A stretch of DNA of 33,303 nucleotides. Source: Candidatus Heimdallarchaeota archaeon. GTDB taxonomy: Archaea; Asgardarchaeota; Heimdallarchaeia; Heimdallarchaeales; Heimdallarchaeaceae. Position 1 is the first letter of the stretch, and every line of letters starts with the position of its first letter. Positions 1 through 6,852 of this stretch are shown one piece after another. A program made the translations under genes and the position numbers. Location: the NCBI GenBank assembly GCA_023705985.1, contig BPTO01000015.1, positions 1 through 33,303 on the forward strand. The letters run 5' to 3'. The notes under the pieces are model-generated. The model was not told the DNA's origin. It saw only the letters and a program-made list of their open reading frames with translations, and did no database searches.

Positions 1-41
1 CGAGATCTACACTCTTTCCCTACACGACGCTCTTCCGATCT
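1..41 (+). other. Illumina adapter remnant (assembly artefact)
   Basis: The first 41 bases match, from memory, the 3' portion of the Illumina TruSeq universal adapter/P5 arm without a mismatch, ending in the characteristic CGCTCTTCCGATCT. Genomic-looking AT-rich sequence starts at about base 42. This is sequencing-library DNA left on the contig end, not part of the organism. The contig edge lies here, and the gene that follows is cut by it. Confidence 0.97.
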
Positions 42-381
42 CTCTGCTTTAGAAATATTACATTTTTACGATCTTCTCCCTTTTAAAATAGATGGAATGA
101 AAGTTGGTCTAAGAGAAGTTCCCATTACTTTGAATGAAATAATAGATATTTACCTAAGAGAACTATCAAAAAATAAGATAAAAATTAAGAAGAATGATTT
201 TATGGAATCAATGAAAGCAGCCATTTTCTTTCAATTAGCAAACTACTGGGCTCCAAGATTAAAACCATTTACTGTTTATTTACGGGGTGGTAGCTATTTT
301 ATTGGAAGAACTTTGAGATTACTGCCTTCAAGAAGCAAGTTAAGAGCACATTTCAAAAATTTATTAGAGCATACTAAATAA
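42..381 (+). CDS. Unknown protein, C-terminal fragment (5' truncated at contig edge)
   Basis: The reading frame that ends with TAA at 379-381 stays open upstream of the first ATG (97) all the way to the adapter junction at about 42. The upstream codons read as plausible protein (SALEILHFYDLLPFKIDG), so this is most likely the last ~113 residues of a longer gene rather than a 94-residue protein starting at 97. The fragment is basic and rich in Lys, Arg and Leu, with a short aromatic stretch (FFQLANYWAP) and no motif I recognise. No function can be assigned. It is on the same strand as the aminotransferase gene, which has its own promoter-like sequence. Confidence 0.6.
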
Positions 382-427
382 CAGTTCAAGTAAATAATCT
401 GAATTTTCAAGTAATATTTCGCAAAAA

Positions 428-436
428 CTTTTAAAC
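428..436 (+). promoter_or_regulatory. TATA box of the aminotransferase gene
   Basis: CTTTTAAAC lies with its centre at about 432. Archaeal transcription normally begins about 25 bases after the TATA centre, i.e. near 457. This puts the ATG at 447 upstream of the expected transcript start and favours ATG 456 (or 465) as a leaderless start. Confidence 0.5.
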
Positions 437-455
437 ACAAGTTATTATGCGTTCA

Positions 456-1538
456 ATGAACTATATGCTGGAAATACACATACAATTATGTACTGAGGAC
501 CAAAAAAAAGAAAAGATACCTGATGACAAGCTAGAATTTGGGAAAAAATTTACTGATCATATGTTTTTGATGAAATATAAAGATGGAAAATGGGGTAACC
601 CTAAAATTATGCCTTACCAAAATTTCAGCCTAGACCCAGCTGCTATGGTACTCCATTATGGTCAAGAAATCTTTGAAGGAATGAAGGCGTATATTAATCA
701 AGAATCTGGTTCTGTATATATCTTTCGTCCACATGAAAATGCTGAAAGATTCAATGAATCTGCAGAAAGAATGTGTATGCCTTCTGTTAACAAGGATTTA
801 TTTGTCAAAGCCATAGTAGAATTAATTAAAATCGATAGAGAGTGGGTTCCAAAATTACCAGGGACAACATTGTACATTAGACCTACCATGATTGCAACTG
901 AAAAAGCATTAGGAGTACATGCAAGCAAAGAATATTACTTTTATATCATCTTATCTCCTGTAGGTCCATACTTCTCGACAGGATTCAATCCTACAAAAAT
1001 ATATGTCGCAGATAAACATGTTCGAACATCTATTGGAGGAACAGGAGAAGCAAAAACCGGTGGTAATTATGCTTCGACTCTTTATGAAACTCAATTAGCT
1101 AAAGAAGCTGGTTATAGTCAAGTATTGTGGTTGGATGCCAAAGAGAGACGTTATGTCGAAGAAGTAGGAGCAATGAACATTATGTTTGTGATTAACAATG
1201 AGATTGTTACACCGCCTCTTGATGGCACAATTCTTCAAGGGATCACTCGTAAATCAGTAATGCATCTAGCAGAAAATCTAGGTTATACTGTGAATGAGGA
1301 ATCAATTGAAATCGAAATCTTAATTGACCAAATTGAGAAAAGTCATTGTACTGAAGCTTTTGGGACAGGAACTGCAGCTTCAATAACTCCAGTAGGATCT
1401 CTATTCTTTAAGAATAAGGAGTATACAATTAACGGTTTTGAAGTTGGACCTATCACTAAGAGACTATATGAAGAGTTGATAGGAATTCAAACAGGTAAAA
1501 GAGAGGATACAAATAATTGGAGAATGAAAGTTATTTAG
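456..1538 (+). CDS. ilvE: Branched-chain amino acid aminotransferase (fold type IV, PLP)
   Basis: The protein is about 360 residues, the usual length of the long BCAT form (class IV aminotransferases). It transfers the amino group between Leu/Ile/Val and 2-oxoglutarate in the cytosol, the last step of branched-chain amino acid synthesis or the first of breakdown. Visible family motifs are HYGQEIFEGMKAY near the N-terminus, the PLP-lysine segment GGTGEAKTGGNYA, and EVGAMNIMFV plus FGTGTAASITPVG in the C-terminal half. In-frame ATGs occur at 447, 456 and 465. I chose 456 because the TATA box at 428-436 predicts transcription starting near there; the usual longest call would be 447. No linked ilv genes are seen, so it appears monocistronic. 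Confidence 0.93.
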   Translation: MNYMLEIHIQLCTEDQKKEKIPDDKLEFGKKFTDHMFLMKYKDGKWGNPKIMPYQNFSLDPAAMVLHYGQEIFEGMKAYINQESGSVYIFRPHENAERFNESAERMCMPSVNKDLFVKAIVELIKIDREWVPKLPGTTLYIRPTMIATEKALGVHASKEYYFYIILSPVGPYFSTGFNPTKIYVADKHVRTSIGGTGEAKTGGNYASTLYETQLAKEAGYSQVLWLDAKERRYVEEVGAMNIMFVINNEIVTPPLDGTILQGITRKSVMHLAENLGYTVNEESIEIEILIDQIEKSHCTEAFGTGTAASITPVGSLFFKNKEYTINGFEVGPITKRLYEELIGIQTGKREDTNNWRMKVI

Positions 1539-1549
1539 AAAGAAAATAG

Positions 1550-1558
1550 TTTTTATAC
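1550..1558 (+). promoter_or_regulatory. TATA box of the MazG-like gene
   Basis: TTTTTATAC is centred at about 1554, exactly 26 bases before the ATG at 1580. This is the classic geometry of an archaeal leaderless transcript. No Shine-Dalgarno sequence is visible before the start. Confidence 0.55.
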
Positions 1559-1579
1559 TTCTCTTTTTCGTATTTTTCT

Positions 1580-1888
1580 ATGACAAACATTAAAGAGATA
1601 ACTCAAGAAATTATAAGGTTTAGAGATCAAAGGAAATGGAAAAAATTTCACACACCTAAAAATTTAGCTCTTTCTATGATTATCGAGACAGGGGAACTTT
1701 TTGAGATATTTCAGTGGTTATCAGATGACGAAATTTATAGTAAATTAGAAGAGGAAAAAGATCTTTTATCTGACGAATTAGCAGATGTAGCTATCTATTT
1801 ATTTTCACTAGCCAATGTACTTGAGGTTAATTTAGAAGAAGCTATACGTATAAAATTAAAGAAAAACGCTGAAAAATATCCTGTTTAG
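1580..1888 (+). CDS. MazG-like nucleotide pyrophosphohydrolase (dCTPase/RS21-C6 type)
   Basis: This 102-residue all-helical protein carries the Mg-binding pattern of the MazG/dCTPP1 superfamily: ETGELFEIFQW (residues ~36-46) and, after an acidic linker, DELADVAIYLF (~65-75). These acidic clusters hold metal and the triphosphate of a non-canonical or excess (d)NTP, giving NMP and PPi. The length fits the short single-domain MazG-like/iMazG or RS21-C6 group that cleans nucleotide pools; the exact substrate cannot be read from sequence. The start is supported by a well-placed TATA box. It converges with the gene ending at 1904, with only 15 bases between them. Confidence 0.88.
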   Translation: MTNIKEITQEIIRFRDQRKWKKFHTPKNLALSMIIETGELFEIFQWLSDDEIYSKLEEEKDLLSDELADVAIYLFSLANVLEVNLEEAIRIKLKKNAEKYPV

Positions 1889-1903
1889 AATAATGAATAG
1901 TAA

Positions 1904-2671
1904 TTAGCTGATTAAGGCTCCCCACCTTTTTGTAAGAACGTGAGACCTGATTCTTCCATTCCCATCATATTTAACATCATAAAATTTAAACTCCAATTGT
2001 TTAGTCAATTTCTCTAGATTTCTCAAAGGAGTGATGATTTTTCTCCCTTTTATTTTAGCATAAAAACTCTTAAAAGCTTCTAAAAGGACTACAAGGGGCA
2101 ATAATATTACATTTTTAGGATAAAACTCATCAACAATTATTAATTGACCTTCTCTAAACAATATCCTTTTGCAGTGAGTTAATATTTCAATCCTTTCTTC
2201 TTTTGTTAATTTTTTCAGAATAAAGAAAAGAATAATGTTAGAAAACTGATCCCTACTAGAAAGAAATTTATCAAGCTTGAAAGGTTTCATATCTATATGA
2301 GCTAGATTTTCTTTGTTTCCGATTTCTACTTTAGGTGAGACATATGTTACAGAACTATCCCTAACTACAACCTTATTTCCAAGAGTAGCTACTTCTTCAG
2401 AAAATCCAGCTATTTTATCACCCACAATGAGTGTTGGACCTTCTTTGAGCTTACTTAAAATCCACTCCTCTATTTCTAATCTAAGTAGCTCGACATTTAT
2501 TGTTTCTTTAATTTTGGAAGTAAATAATTGAAATATCTTATATATTTTCGATTCGCTTTTACTTTTAGCTTCATTGTTATCAATAGTACCATCAGATATT
2601 TCCCCGTTTTGTTTGATTTTAGGAATCTCCTTTAGTGTATTTTCATCGTTATTGGTCTCTTCAATTCCCAT
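1904..2671 (-). CDS. Methyltransferase-like protein (degenerate class I fold)
   Basis: With the start at 2671 the protein has 255 residues; a longer in-frame start at 2701 exists but overlaps the upstream gene, whose TGA ends at 2677, six bases before the ATG I chose. The first ~60 residues are hydrophilic and probably disordered. The rest has a Rossmann-like pattern: TLIVGDKIAGFSEEVATLG in the place of methyltransferase motif I, and a later strand-turn-strand RILFREGQLIIVDEFYP that resembles the post-motif III of UbiE-type enzymes. The usual Asp-x-Gly-x-Gly SAM loop is not recognisable, so activity is doubtful. It appears to be co-transcribed with the unknown gene upstream. A SAM-methyltransferase fold is an inference. 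Confidence 0.5.
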   Translation of the reverse strand: MGIEETNNDENTLKEIPKIKQNGEISDGTIDNNEAKSKSESKIYKIFQLFTSKIKETINVELLRLEIEEWILSKLKEGPTLIVGDKIAGFSEEVATLGNKVVVRDSSVTYVSPKVEIGNKENLAHIDMKPFKLDKFLSSRDQFSNIILFFILKKLTKEERIEILTHCKRILFREGQLIIVDEFYPKNVILLPLVVLLEAFKSFYAKIKGRKIITPLRNLEKLTKQLEFKFYDVKYDGNGRIRSHVLTKRWGALIS

Positions 2672-2676
2672 CTTAT

Positions 2677-3321
2677 TCACTTCATGATTTTTTCTTGCCA
2701 ATCATAAGATGAATCCAAAATATCAGATTTCATAGGTAATTCTTCTTCTCTAGCTTTCCTTAATTGTTGACATACTTGACTAATATCATGTAGAATCGCA
2801 CCAACAACACCTATTTCCATTAGATCATCTTTAAGCTTAGATAATATCTTTTCAATTTCTTTTGCGTTATCAAGCGTTATTTTGCTATATTTAGTAAGTT
2901 GATTACGCATATCAATAATTCCTTCTTCAGGATTTAAGCTAATTGAAACAACTCCGCGTCCGATGTTTTGGACTAAGTCTAATACTTTTTTTTCTGCTTC
3001 TTCTATTGAATCGACAACATTAGTGTTATAATATGTTTTGGCTAAACGGACTGCTACTTGATGTAATGCTAATTCCAAGACATGATCAGACATATCAGGA
3101 ATTGTATGAATTAGTCCCATTCTTAAGAGGATTAAATCTCTATTTTTTCTAGCATAAGATAGTTCATTTTCGTTTAACTCTTTGATATCTCTCAACCTTA
3201 TAATCAACTTAGAATATCTATCTGCGTCTAAAAAAACGAGATCGTCACTTGTTAAATATGGTTTAATTTTGGAGATAATAACCTTCCATAGGAGTTCAGT
3301 ATTATCTTTATTAATATCCAT
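2677..3321 (-). CDS. Unknown alpha-helical protein
   Basis: I do not recognise this 214-residue protein. It is predicted to be almost wholly helical, charged and soluble, with heptad-like stretches around residues 45-70 and 105-190 (for example EEAEKKVLDLVQ and KEIEKILSKLKDDL). No signal peptide, metal motif or nucleotide-binding loop is visible. An AT-rich TATA-like element about 30 bases before ATG 3321 fits a leaderless promoter. The gene ends six bases before the likely start of the methyltransferase-like gene, so the two probably form a two-gene transcript and may act together. Confidence 0.7.
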   Translation of the reverse strand: MDINKDNTELLWKVIISKIKPYLTSDDLVFLDADRYSKLIIRLRDIKELNENELSYARKNRDLILLRMGLIHTIPDMSDHVLELALHQVAVRLAKTYYNTNVVDSIEEAEKKVLDLVQNIGRGVVSISLNPEEGIIDMRNQLTKYSKITLDNAKEIEKILSKLKDDLMEIGVVGAILHDISQVCQQLRKAREEELPMKSDILDSSYDWQEKIMK

Positions 3322-3380
3322 GAATATGCTATATTTAGACCATATTAAAATTTATCTAAAATTCATCTAAAAACTACTTT

Positions 3381-4247
3381 TTAATTCTCTTCCTTGTTTC
3401 TTTGATTTTCAATCTCGTCCAAGATAATCTTTGCAAAGTGCTTATTATGAGTATCAGAATTAACAGGTACTGTCACAAATTTCGCTTTGGGAAGGAAAGC
3501 TTCTATTTTTGACATTAGACCGCTATCGTGAGTTTTGTCTGCTCCTGGGTTTACAATAACAATTGGATAATGAAGGTTTCTTGTATGTTCTTCAGACATT
3601 ACGTAAGGTTTACTTAGAGGATTTAATCTAAGCCATGCCATACTTTTTTTCTTGAGCATTCTGCTGACACCATGTTTCATAGTTTTGACTTGGGATTTGT
3701 CATTCCTGAACATTATTGTTATTATTAAGTAGAAAAAAGGTTTAAGCAGTTGAGCAACATAAAAAGGCATCCAAAGCGTCGTATCAATAAGATTAGTTCT
3801 TTCCATTATTGCCATTGGTGTGGCTAAAACTGCCAAAAAAGGCTTCAAATGATATTTATCCATGGAGAGTAATATTCCATTAGAACCGATAGACGAACCC
3901 GTAAAAACGCACTTGCTAATATCTAGCCCTAATTCATCAAGTGCATATTTAAAATCTTCAGAAAGTATAGGTACGCTGTAATCTTTATTGTTTTCTGGCA
4001 TTTCGCAGAATTCTTTTTCTCTTGTTTCGATGAAGTAAATGTTATGATATTTTCTTAGCTCCTCAACAGATTCGAGCCAGATATAAACATATGAATTAAA
4101 ACCTGAATTATAAACGATATTGAGAGTATTTTCTGATTTCGTGATAGCAGGATAATAGAGAACTCTTAACTTAGTTCCGTTTTTTAAGTTAATAAAAATC
4201 TTCTCAGCTTCCCATTCTAGGTAGTATTCCTTCTTTGGCTTACGCAT
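3381..4247 (-). CDS. Alpha/beta hydrolase family protein
   Basis: This 288-residue protein follows the alpha/beta hydrolase plan. There is an N-terminal beta region, an oxyanion-type turn NSGFNSYVYIW (~residues 47-57), a nucleophile elbow TGSSIGSNG (~116-124, matching G-x-S-x-G), a lid-like insertion with hydrophobic segments (around MPFYVAQLLKPFFYLIITIMF), a late Asp in NPGADKTHDSG and a His near NSDTHNKHFAK close to the C-terminus. These give a plausible Ser-Asp-His triad. The hydrophobic lid could bind lipid or lie against membrane. The substrate is unknown. It is transcribed in the same direction as the gene starting at 3321, but a 59-base gap with a TATA-like element suggests separate promoters. 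It diverges from the TnpB element. Confidence 0.7.
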   Translation of the reverse strand: MRKPKKEYYLEWEAEKIFINLKNGTKLRVLYYPAITKSENTLNIVYNSGFNSYVYIWLESVEELRKYHNIYFIETREKEFCEMPENNKDYSVPILSEDFKYALDELGLDISKCVFTGSSIGSNGILLSMDKYHLKPFLAVLATPMAIMERTNLIDTTLWMPFYVAQLLKPFFYLIITIMFRNDKSQVKTMKHGVSRMLKKKSMAWLRLNPLSKPYVMSEEHTRNLHYPIVIVNPGADKTHDSGLMSKIEAFLPKAKFVTVPVNSDTHNKHFAKIILDEIENQRNKEEN

Positions 4248-4326
4248 TAAATGATTTGTAACGAAGTATTTTATAAAATTTATTATTTTGCTTTTATATT
4301 TTCATAACACTAATATGCATGGTTGA

Positions 4327-4348
4327 TTTTCCCCACTTTTCCCACATT
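4327..4348 (+). repeat. Left imperfect inverted repeat of the TnpB element
   Basis: This 22-base stretch matches the reverse complement of 6062-6083 at 20 of 22 positions; both contain CCACTTTTCCCA. Within the left end GATTTTCC (4325-4332) is also inverted as GGAAAATC at 4366-4373, so the left end could form its own hairpin. Confidence 0.6.
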
Positions 4349-4395
4349 CTAGTTAGCTTTTTATAGGAAAATCTAATAGAAATAATGATTCAAGA

Positions 4396-5874
4396 ATGGC
4401 GAGAAGTGGGGTGAGAACGACTGTAAAAGTGAGAATTAAAGCGGAAGTAATCACAACACGGAAAAGAAGAAGACTAGAACAAATTACGGGGAGAGATACG
4501 AGAACAATCAAACAGTACCTCAAAGTAATATATCACAATGAAGAGCAACTAGTAAACAAAAAGAAGGGAAAAAAGAAGGTGAGTAAGGCAAAACTAGACC
4601 ATCTTACGCTTACCACGTATAAGAAGAGTAAACTACCCAATCGACTTACAGTTAGACATGATTTGAAAAAGAACTTTCCTCGCCGCTCCCAGAATGAATT
4701 TCAAGAATGTAGAGAGAATGCTGTAGCCATCTACCACGGTCAACAAGCAAGCAACTCAGCTCCTGCTAAAAATCCTCCACTAAAAAAAATCCCTCGGACA
4801 CAGCTAGCCCATAGTAAAAGATTTATTCTTACTTGTTCTCCTTCCAACTCTATTGCCCGATGGTGGGTAGGGATAAGAGACTCCCTCGATACAAAGAAGA
4901 ACAGAACTCACAAACACGAGAAATTGTGGTTACCTTTAGCCTGTTCCCCTTATCATGAACATAGCCTCCACCAGGGAAAAATACAGGCGCTCGAAGTGCT
5001 CTACTATCCCAAGAAGAAGGAATGGTGGGTACATTTCATCTTGCTTCATGTACCAGATAAGTACTTTTCCTCTCGTCCTCCAGCTGTGCTGGGGATAGAT
5101 CTAGGAATCAACAAACGTGCAGTAAGTGCACTGTTAACTCCGAAAGGAACCATCAATCGTCATGAGATCAGATTCTGGTCTGATAAGACACGAAAAAAAC
5201 TACTAAAGGAAAAAGAAAGAAAAATAACTGAACTGCAGAAAATTTTAGCTAAAACTAGTTTGAGTGTAAACAAGAGAAAAAGTCTTCTCCACCAACTAAA
5301 ACAACTCAGAAAGAGAGAAAGAACTGAATATAAACTAACTGACCACAACTATGTCAACAAGTTAGTAAAATATATACTCTCTGTTGGTAAGAGATATGAT
5401 CTCTACGTGGTTGTAGGTTTCCCCTTTCATATCCGTAAGAGCCACTTCAGAGGTAACTTCCACCCTCGTTCCCGTAAAAGTATCCACAAATGGAACTACA
5501 GGAGGGTGGTAGAATTACTCAAATTCAAGCTCTCTCTACATGGATGGGAGGAGCACAGGGTACTAGCAATCAGTGAATCGTGGACCTCTTCTTACTGTTC
5601 TCGTTGTGGATCCTATCACACTATCCGTCCTAACCAACCTACATTTATCTGCAACACTTGTGGGTATAACCTTAATGCAGACTTGAATGGAGCGAAAAAT
5701 ATAGCTAAAAGACTGATAAAATACGTTCTGCAACCAAAATATAACTCCATTAAAGACCAAGTTAGTGGAAAGTTCTTTCCACTCAGTTCTTTTCGTGTCT
5801 TCCCTGTCTTGAGCCAATGGCTACAGACAAAGCAGAGTCATCTGCTTACCCCCGGAGCTGGAGTGAGTGCCTAA
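4396..5874 (+). CDS. tnpB: TnpB RNA-guided nuclease with rearranged catalytic glutamate
   Basis: The 492-residue protein has the TnpB order: a basic N-terminal region, a WED/REC-like part, a RuvC-like nuclease and a zinc ribbon. RuvC-I is GIDLGINKRA with Asp235. The canonical RuvC-II glutamate is replaced by Gly341 (VVVGFPFHIRK), but a Glu394 sits in ISESWTSSYC, in the position where Fanzor proteins and related TnpBs carry an alternative catalytic glutamate. RuvC-III is NADLNGAKNI with Asp429. The zinc ribbon uses Cys401, Cys404, Cys419 and Cys422. TnpB proteins cut DNA next to a TAM, guided by an omega RNA from the element's 3' end. This copy is full length with no internal stop and therefore could be active. 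No tnpA is present, so movement would need a transposase in trans. Confidence 0.92.
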   Translation: MARSGVRTTVKVRIKAEVITTRKRRRLEQITGRDTRTIKQYLKVIYHNEEQLVNKKKGKKKVSKAKLDHLTLTTYKKSKLPNRLTVRHDLKKNFPRRSQNEFQECRENAVAIYHGQQASNSAPAKNPPLKKIPRTQLAHSKRFILTCSPSNSIARWWVGIRDSLDTKKNRTHKHEKLWLPLACSPYHEHSLHQGKIQALEVLYYPKKKEWWVHFILLHVPDKYFSSRPPAVLGIDLGINKRAVSALLTPKGTINRHEIRFWSDKTRKKLLKEKERKITELQKILAKTSLSVNKRKSLLHQLKQLRKRERTEYKLTDHNYVNKLVKYILSVGKRYDLYVVVGFPFHIRKSHFRGNFHPRSRKSIHKWNYRRVVELLKFKLSLHGWEEHRVLAISESWTSSYCSRCGSYHTIRPNQPTFICNTCGYNLNADLNGAKNIAKRLIKYVLQPKYNSIKDQVSGKFFPLSSFRVFPVLSQWLQTKQSHLLTPGAGVSA

Positions 5875-6083
5875 GGTTCTCAATAACGTAGTCTCCAGTA
5901 ATGAGTCCCGGTGAGGAGATGAACCCCTCACCTCTGTTAACACTGTGTGTTGGAGGTGTAATCCCAGAGCTTGAAGTTCCCTAAGCTACTGCTTGATGCT
6001 ATGCGACCTTAAACGTTCCTGGGTTGGGAAGAGTCCTCAAAATTGTCTTCCACTTTCCTTCAATCTGGGAAAAGTGGAGAAAA
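5875..6083 (+). ncRNA. Candidate omega RNA / right end of the TnpB element
   Basis: This 3' non-coding part of the element holds the kind of structured sequence from which TnpB guide scaffolds are made. A strong stem GGTGAGG (5910-5916) pairs with CCTCACC (5926-5932) around a nine-base loop, preceded by CTCAATAACG and followed by further GC-rich segments. A second hairpin, TCCACTTT (6049-6056) with AAAGTGGA (6071-6078), lies at the right end. The known arrangement places the omega RNA across the tnpB 3' end with the guide just outside the right border. The 5' start and exact 3' end cannot be set from sequence alone. Confidence 0.5.
6062..6083 (+). repeat. Right imperfect inverted repeat of the TnpB element
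   Basis: This is the partner of 4327-4348 (20 of 22 bases as reverse complement). Its GGGAAAAGTGGA also pairs locally with TCCACTTTCC at 6049-6058, forming a right-end hairpin with one bulged A. The same motif is thus both a terminal inverted repeat and one arm of a subterminal hairpin. Confidence 0.55.
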
Positions 6084-6138
6084 TAACTCATAAGTACATT
6101 CACAATTTTTTTAAGATAGTAAAAATATATAGTAAAAT

Positions 6139-6765
6139 ATGAATGTTTATCAAGTTATTCGTAAAAAGTTAAAAAAACTCCAAGAACCTTATAAGTTCAA
6201 CAATGGAGATGTTTATCTAGTCATTACACCATTAAATGTCTGGATCTGGATTGGGTCAAAATCTTTTGCTGATGATAAAGCTGTTGGGGTATGGGGAGCA
6301 AAGGTTGTTGAAGAAGGAAATAAGGAATTACTCATCAAAACTATTTCAGAAGGCGACGAACCAGAAGAATTCAAGAGCATTATAAATTTTGAAGTTGTAG
6401 AAGGTGACACTCCTGGCTTCTTAAAACACTTTGAGAAGAAAGTGGACATTGATTACAAACTTCTAAGAATCATTCAGAGAGATGATGGTGAAATAGAAAC
6501 CAAAGAAGTTCCTATTAAAATGAAATCTTTCAAATCGGGAGATACTTTTGTTTTAGATGCTTGGGATGACATTTATGTCTGGATAGGTAAGGATTCACAA
6601 GTTAGAGAAAAGTATGAAGCGGGAAAAATTGCCCGAAAATTGGATGTTGAAAGAAAAAGAAAGCCTTTTGTTTATACAGTAGAAGAAGGTCAAGAACCTG
6701 AAGGCTTCAAAGAGTTCGTCATCGAAGCAGCAAGAATAGATAAAGAGCTAGAAAAGAAGAAGTAG
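6139..6765 (+). CDS. Two-domain gelsolin-like actin regulator (2DGel)
   Basis: The 208-residue protein is built of two gelsolin-type repeats. Repeat one (~residues 15-100) contains DVYLVITPLNVWIWIGSKS and a Lys/Glu-rich helix. Repeat two (~115-203) contains DTFVLDAWDDIYVWIGKDS, a helix KYEAGKIARKL and the closing strand PFVYTVEEGQEPEGFKEF, the typical gelsolin ending. There is no signal peptide, so it is cytosolic. Asgard archaea have actin homologues and gelsolins of this short form, which have been shown to sever or sequester actin in a calcium-dependent way. That this copy does so is inferred from family membership. Acidic residues suitable for calcium (DAWDD) are present. A T-rich TATA-like element at ~6106-6115 lies about 26 bases before the ATG. 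The gene directly follows the TnpB element. Confidence 0.88.
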   Translation: MNVYQVIRKKLKKLQEPYKFNNGDVYLVITPLNVWIWIGSKSFADDKAVGVWGAKVVEEGNKELLIKTISEGDEPEEFKSIINFEVVEGDTPGFLKHFEKKVDIDYKLLRIIQRDDGEIETKEVPIKMKSFKSGDTFVLDAWDDIYVWIGKDSQVREKYEAGKIARKLDVERKRKPFVYTVEEGQEPEGFKEFVIEAARIDKELEKKK

Positions 6766-6824
6766 ATGACTTAATTCTTATTTTTCTCTACTTTTTTTTA
6801 TTATCATTAACAAGAAAGATTAAT

Positions 6825-6840
6825 AAGGAAAATTTTCCTT
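6825..6840. promoter_or_regulatory. Perfect 16-base palindrome, candidate operator
   Basis: AAGGAAAATTTTCCTT is a perfect palindrome lying between a TATA-like ATTAATAAGG (6819-6828) and the ATG at 6853. It overlaps the TATA element's downstream edge, so a dimeric regulator bound here would block transcription of the phosphoesterase gene. In AT-rich DNA such palindromes also arise by chance. Confidence 0.4.
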
Positions 6841-6852
6841 TTAATATTTGGG

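Larger units (their letters stand above)
4327..6083 (+). mobile_element. TnpB-only insertion element (IS605/IS1341-like)
   Basis: The segment contains one tnpB gene and no tnpA. It stands out from its surroundings by higher GC and by heavy use of CTC, CCC and CGT codons, suggesting a foreign origin. The ends proposed here are the outer edges of two 22-base imperfect inverted repeats (4327-4348 and 6062-6083, two mismatches). Classical IS200/IS605 elements have subterminal hairpins and no inverted terminal repeats; a hairpin is indeed present at the right end (6049-6078). The left border follows TTGAT (4323-4327), the same pentamer known as the ISDra2 target/TAM. No target duplication is visible, as expected for this family. 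Exact borders are uncertain. Confidence 0.7.

Noticed and set aside
4396-5874. TnpB as a nuclease-dead derivative because the canonical RuvC-II Glu is Gly
   Set aside because: Both catalytic aspartates are kept and a glutamate is present at the alternative position near the zinc ribbon, so loss of activity is not the simplest reading.
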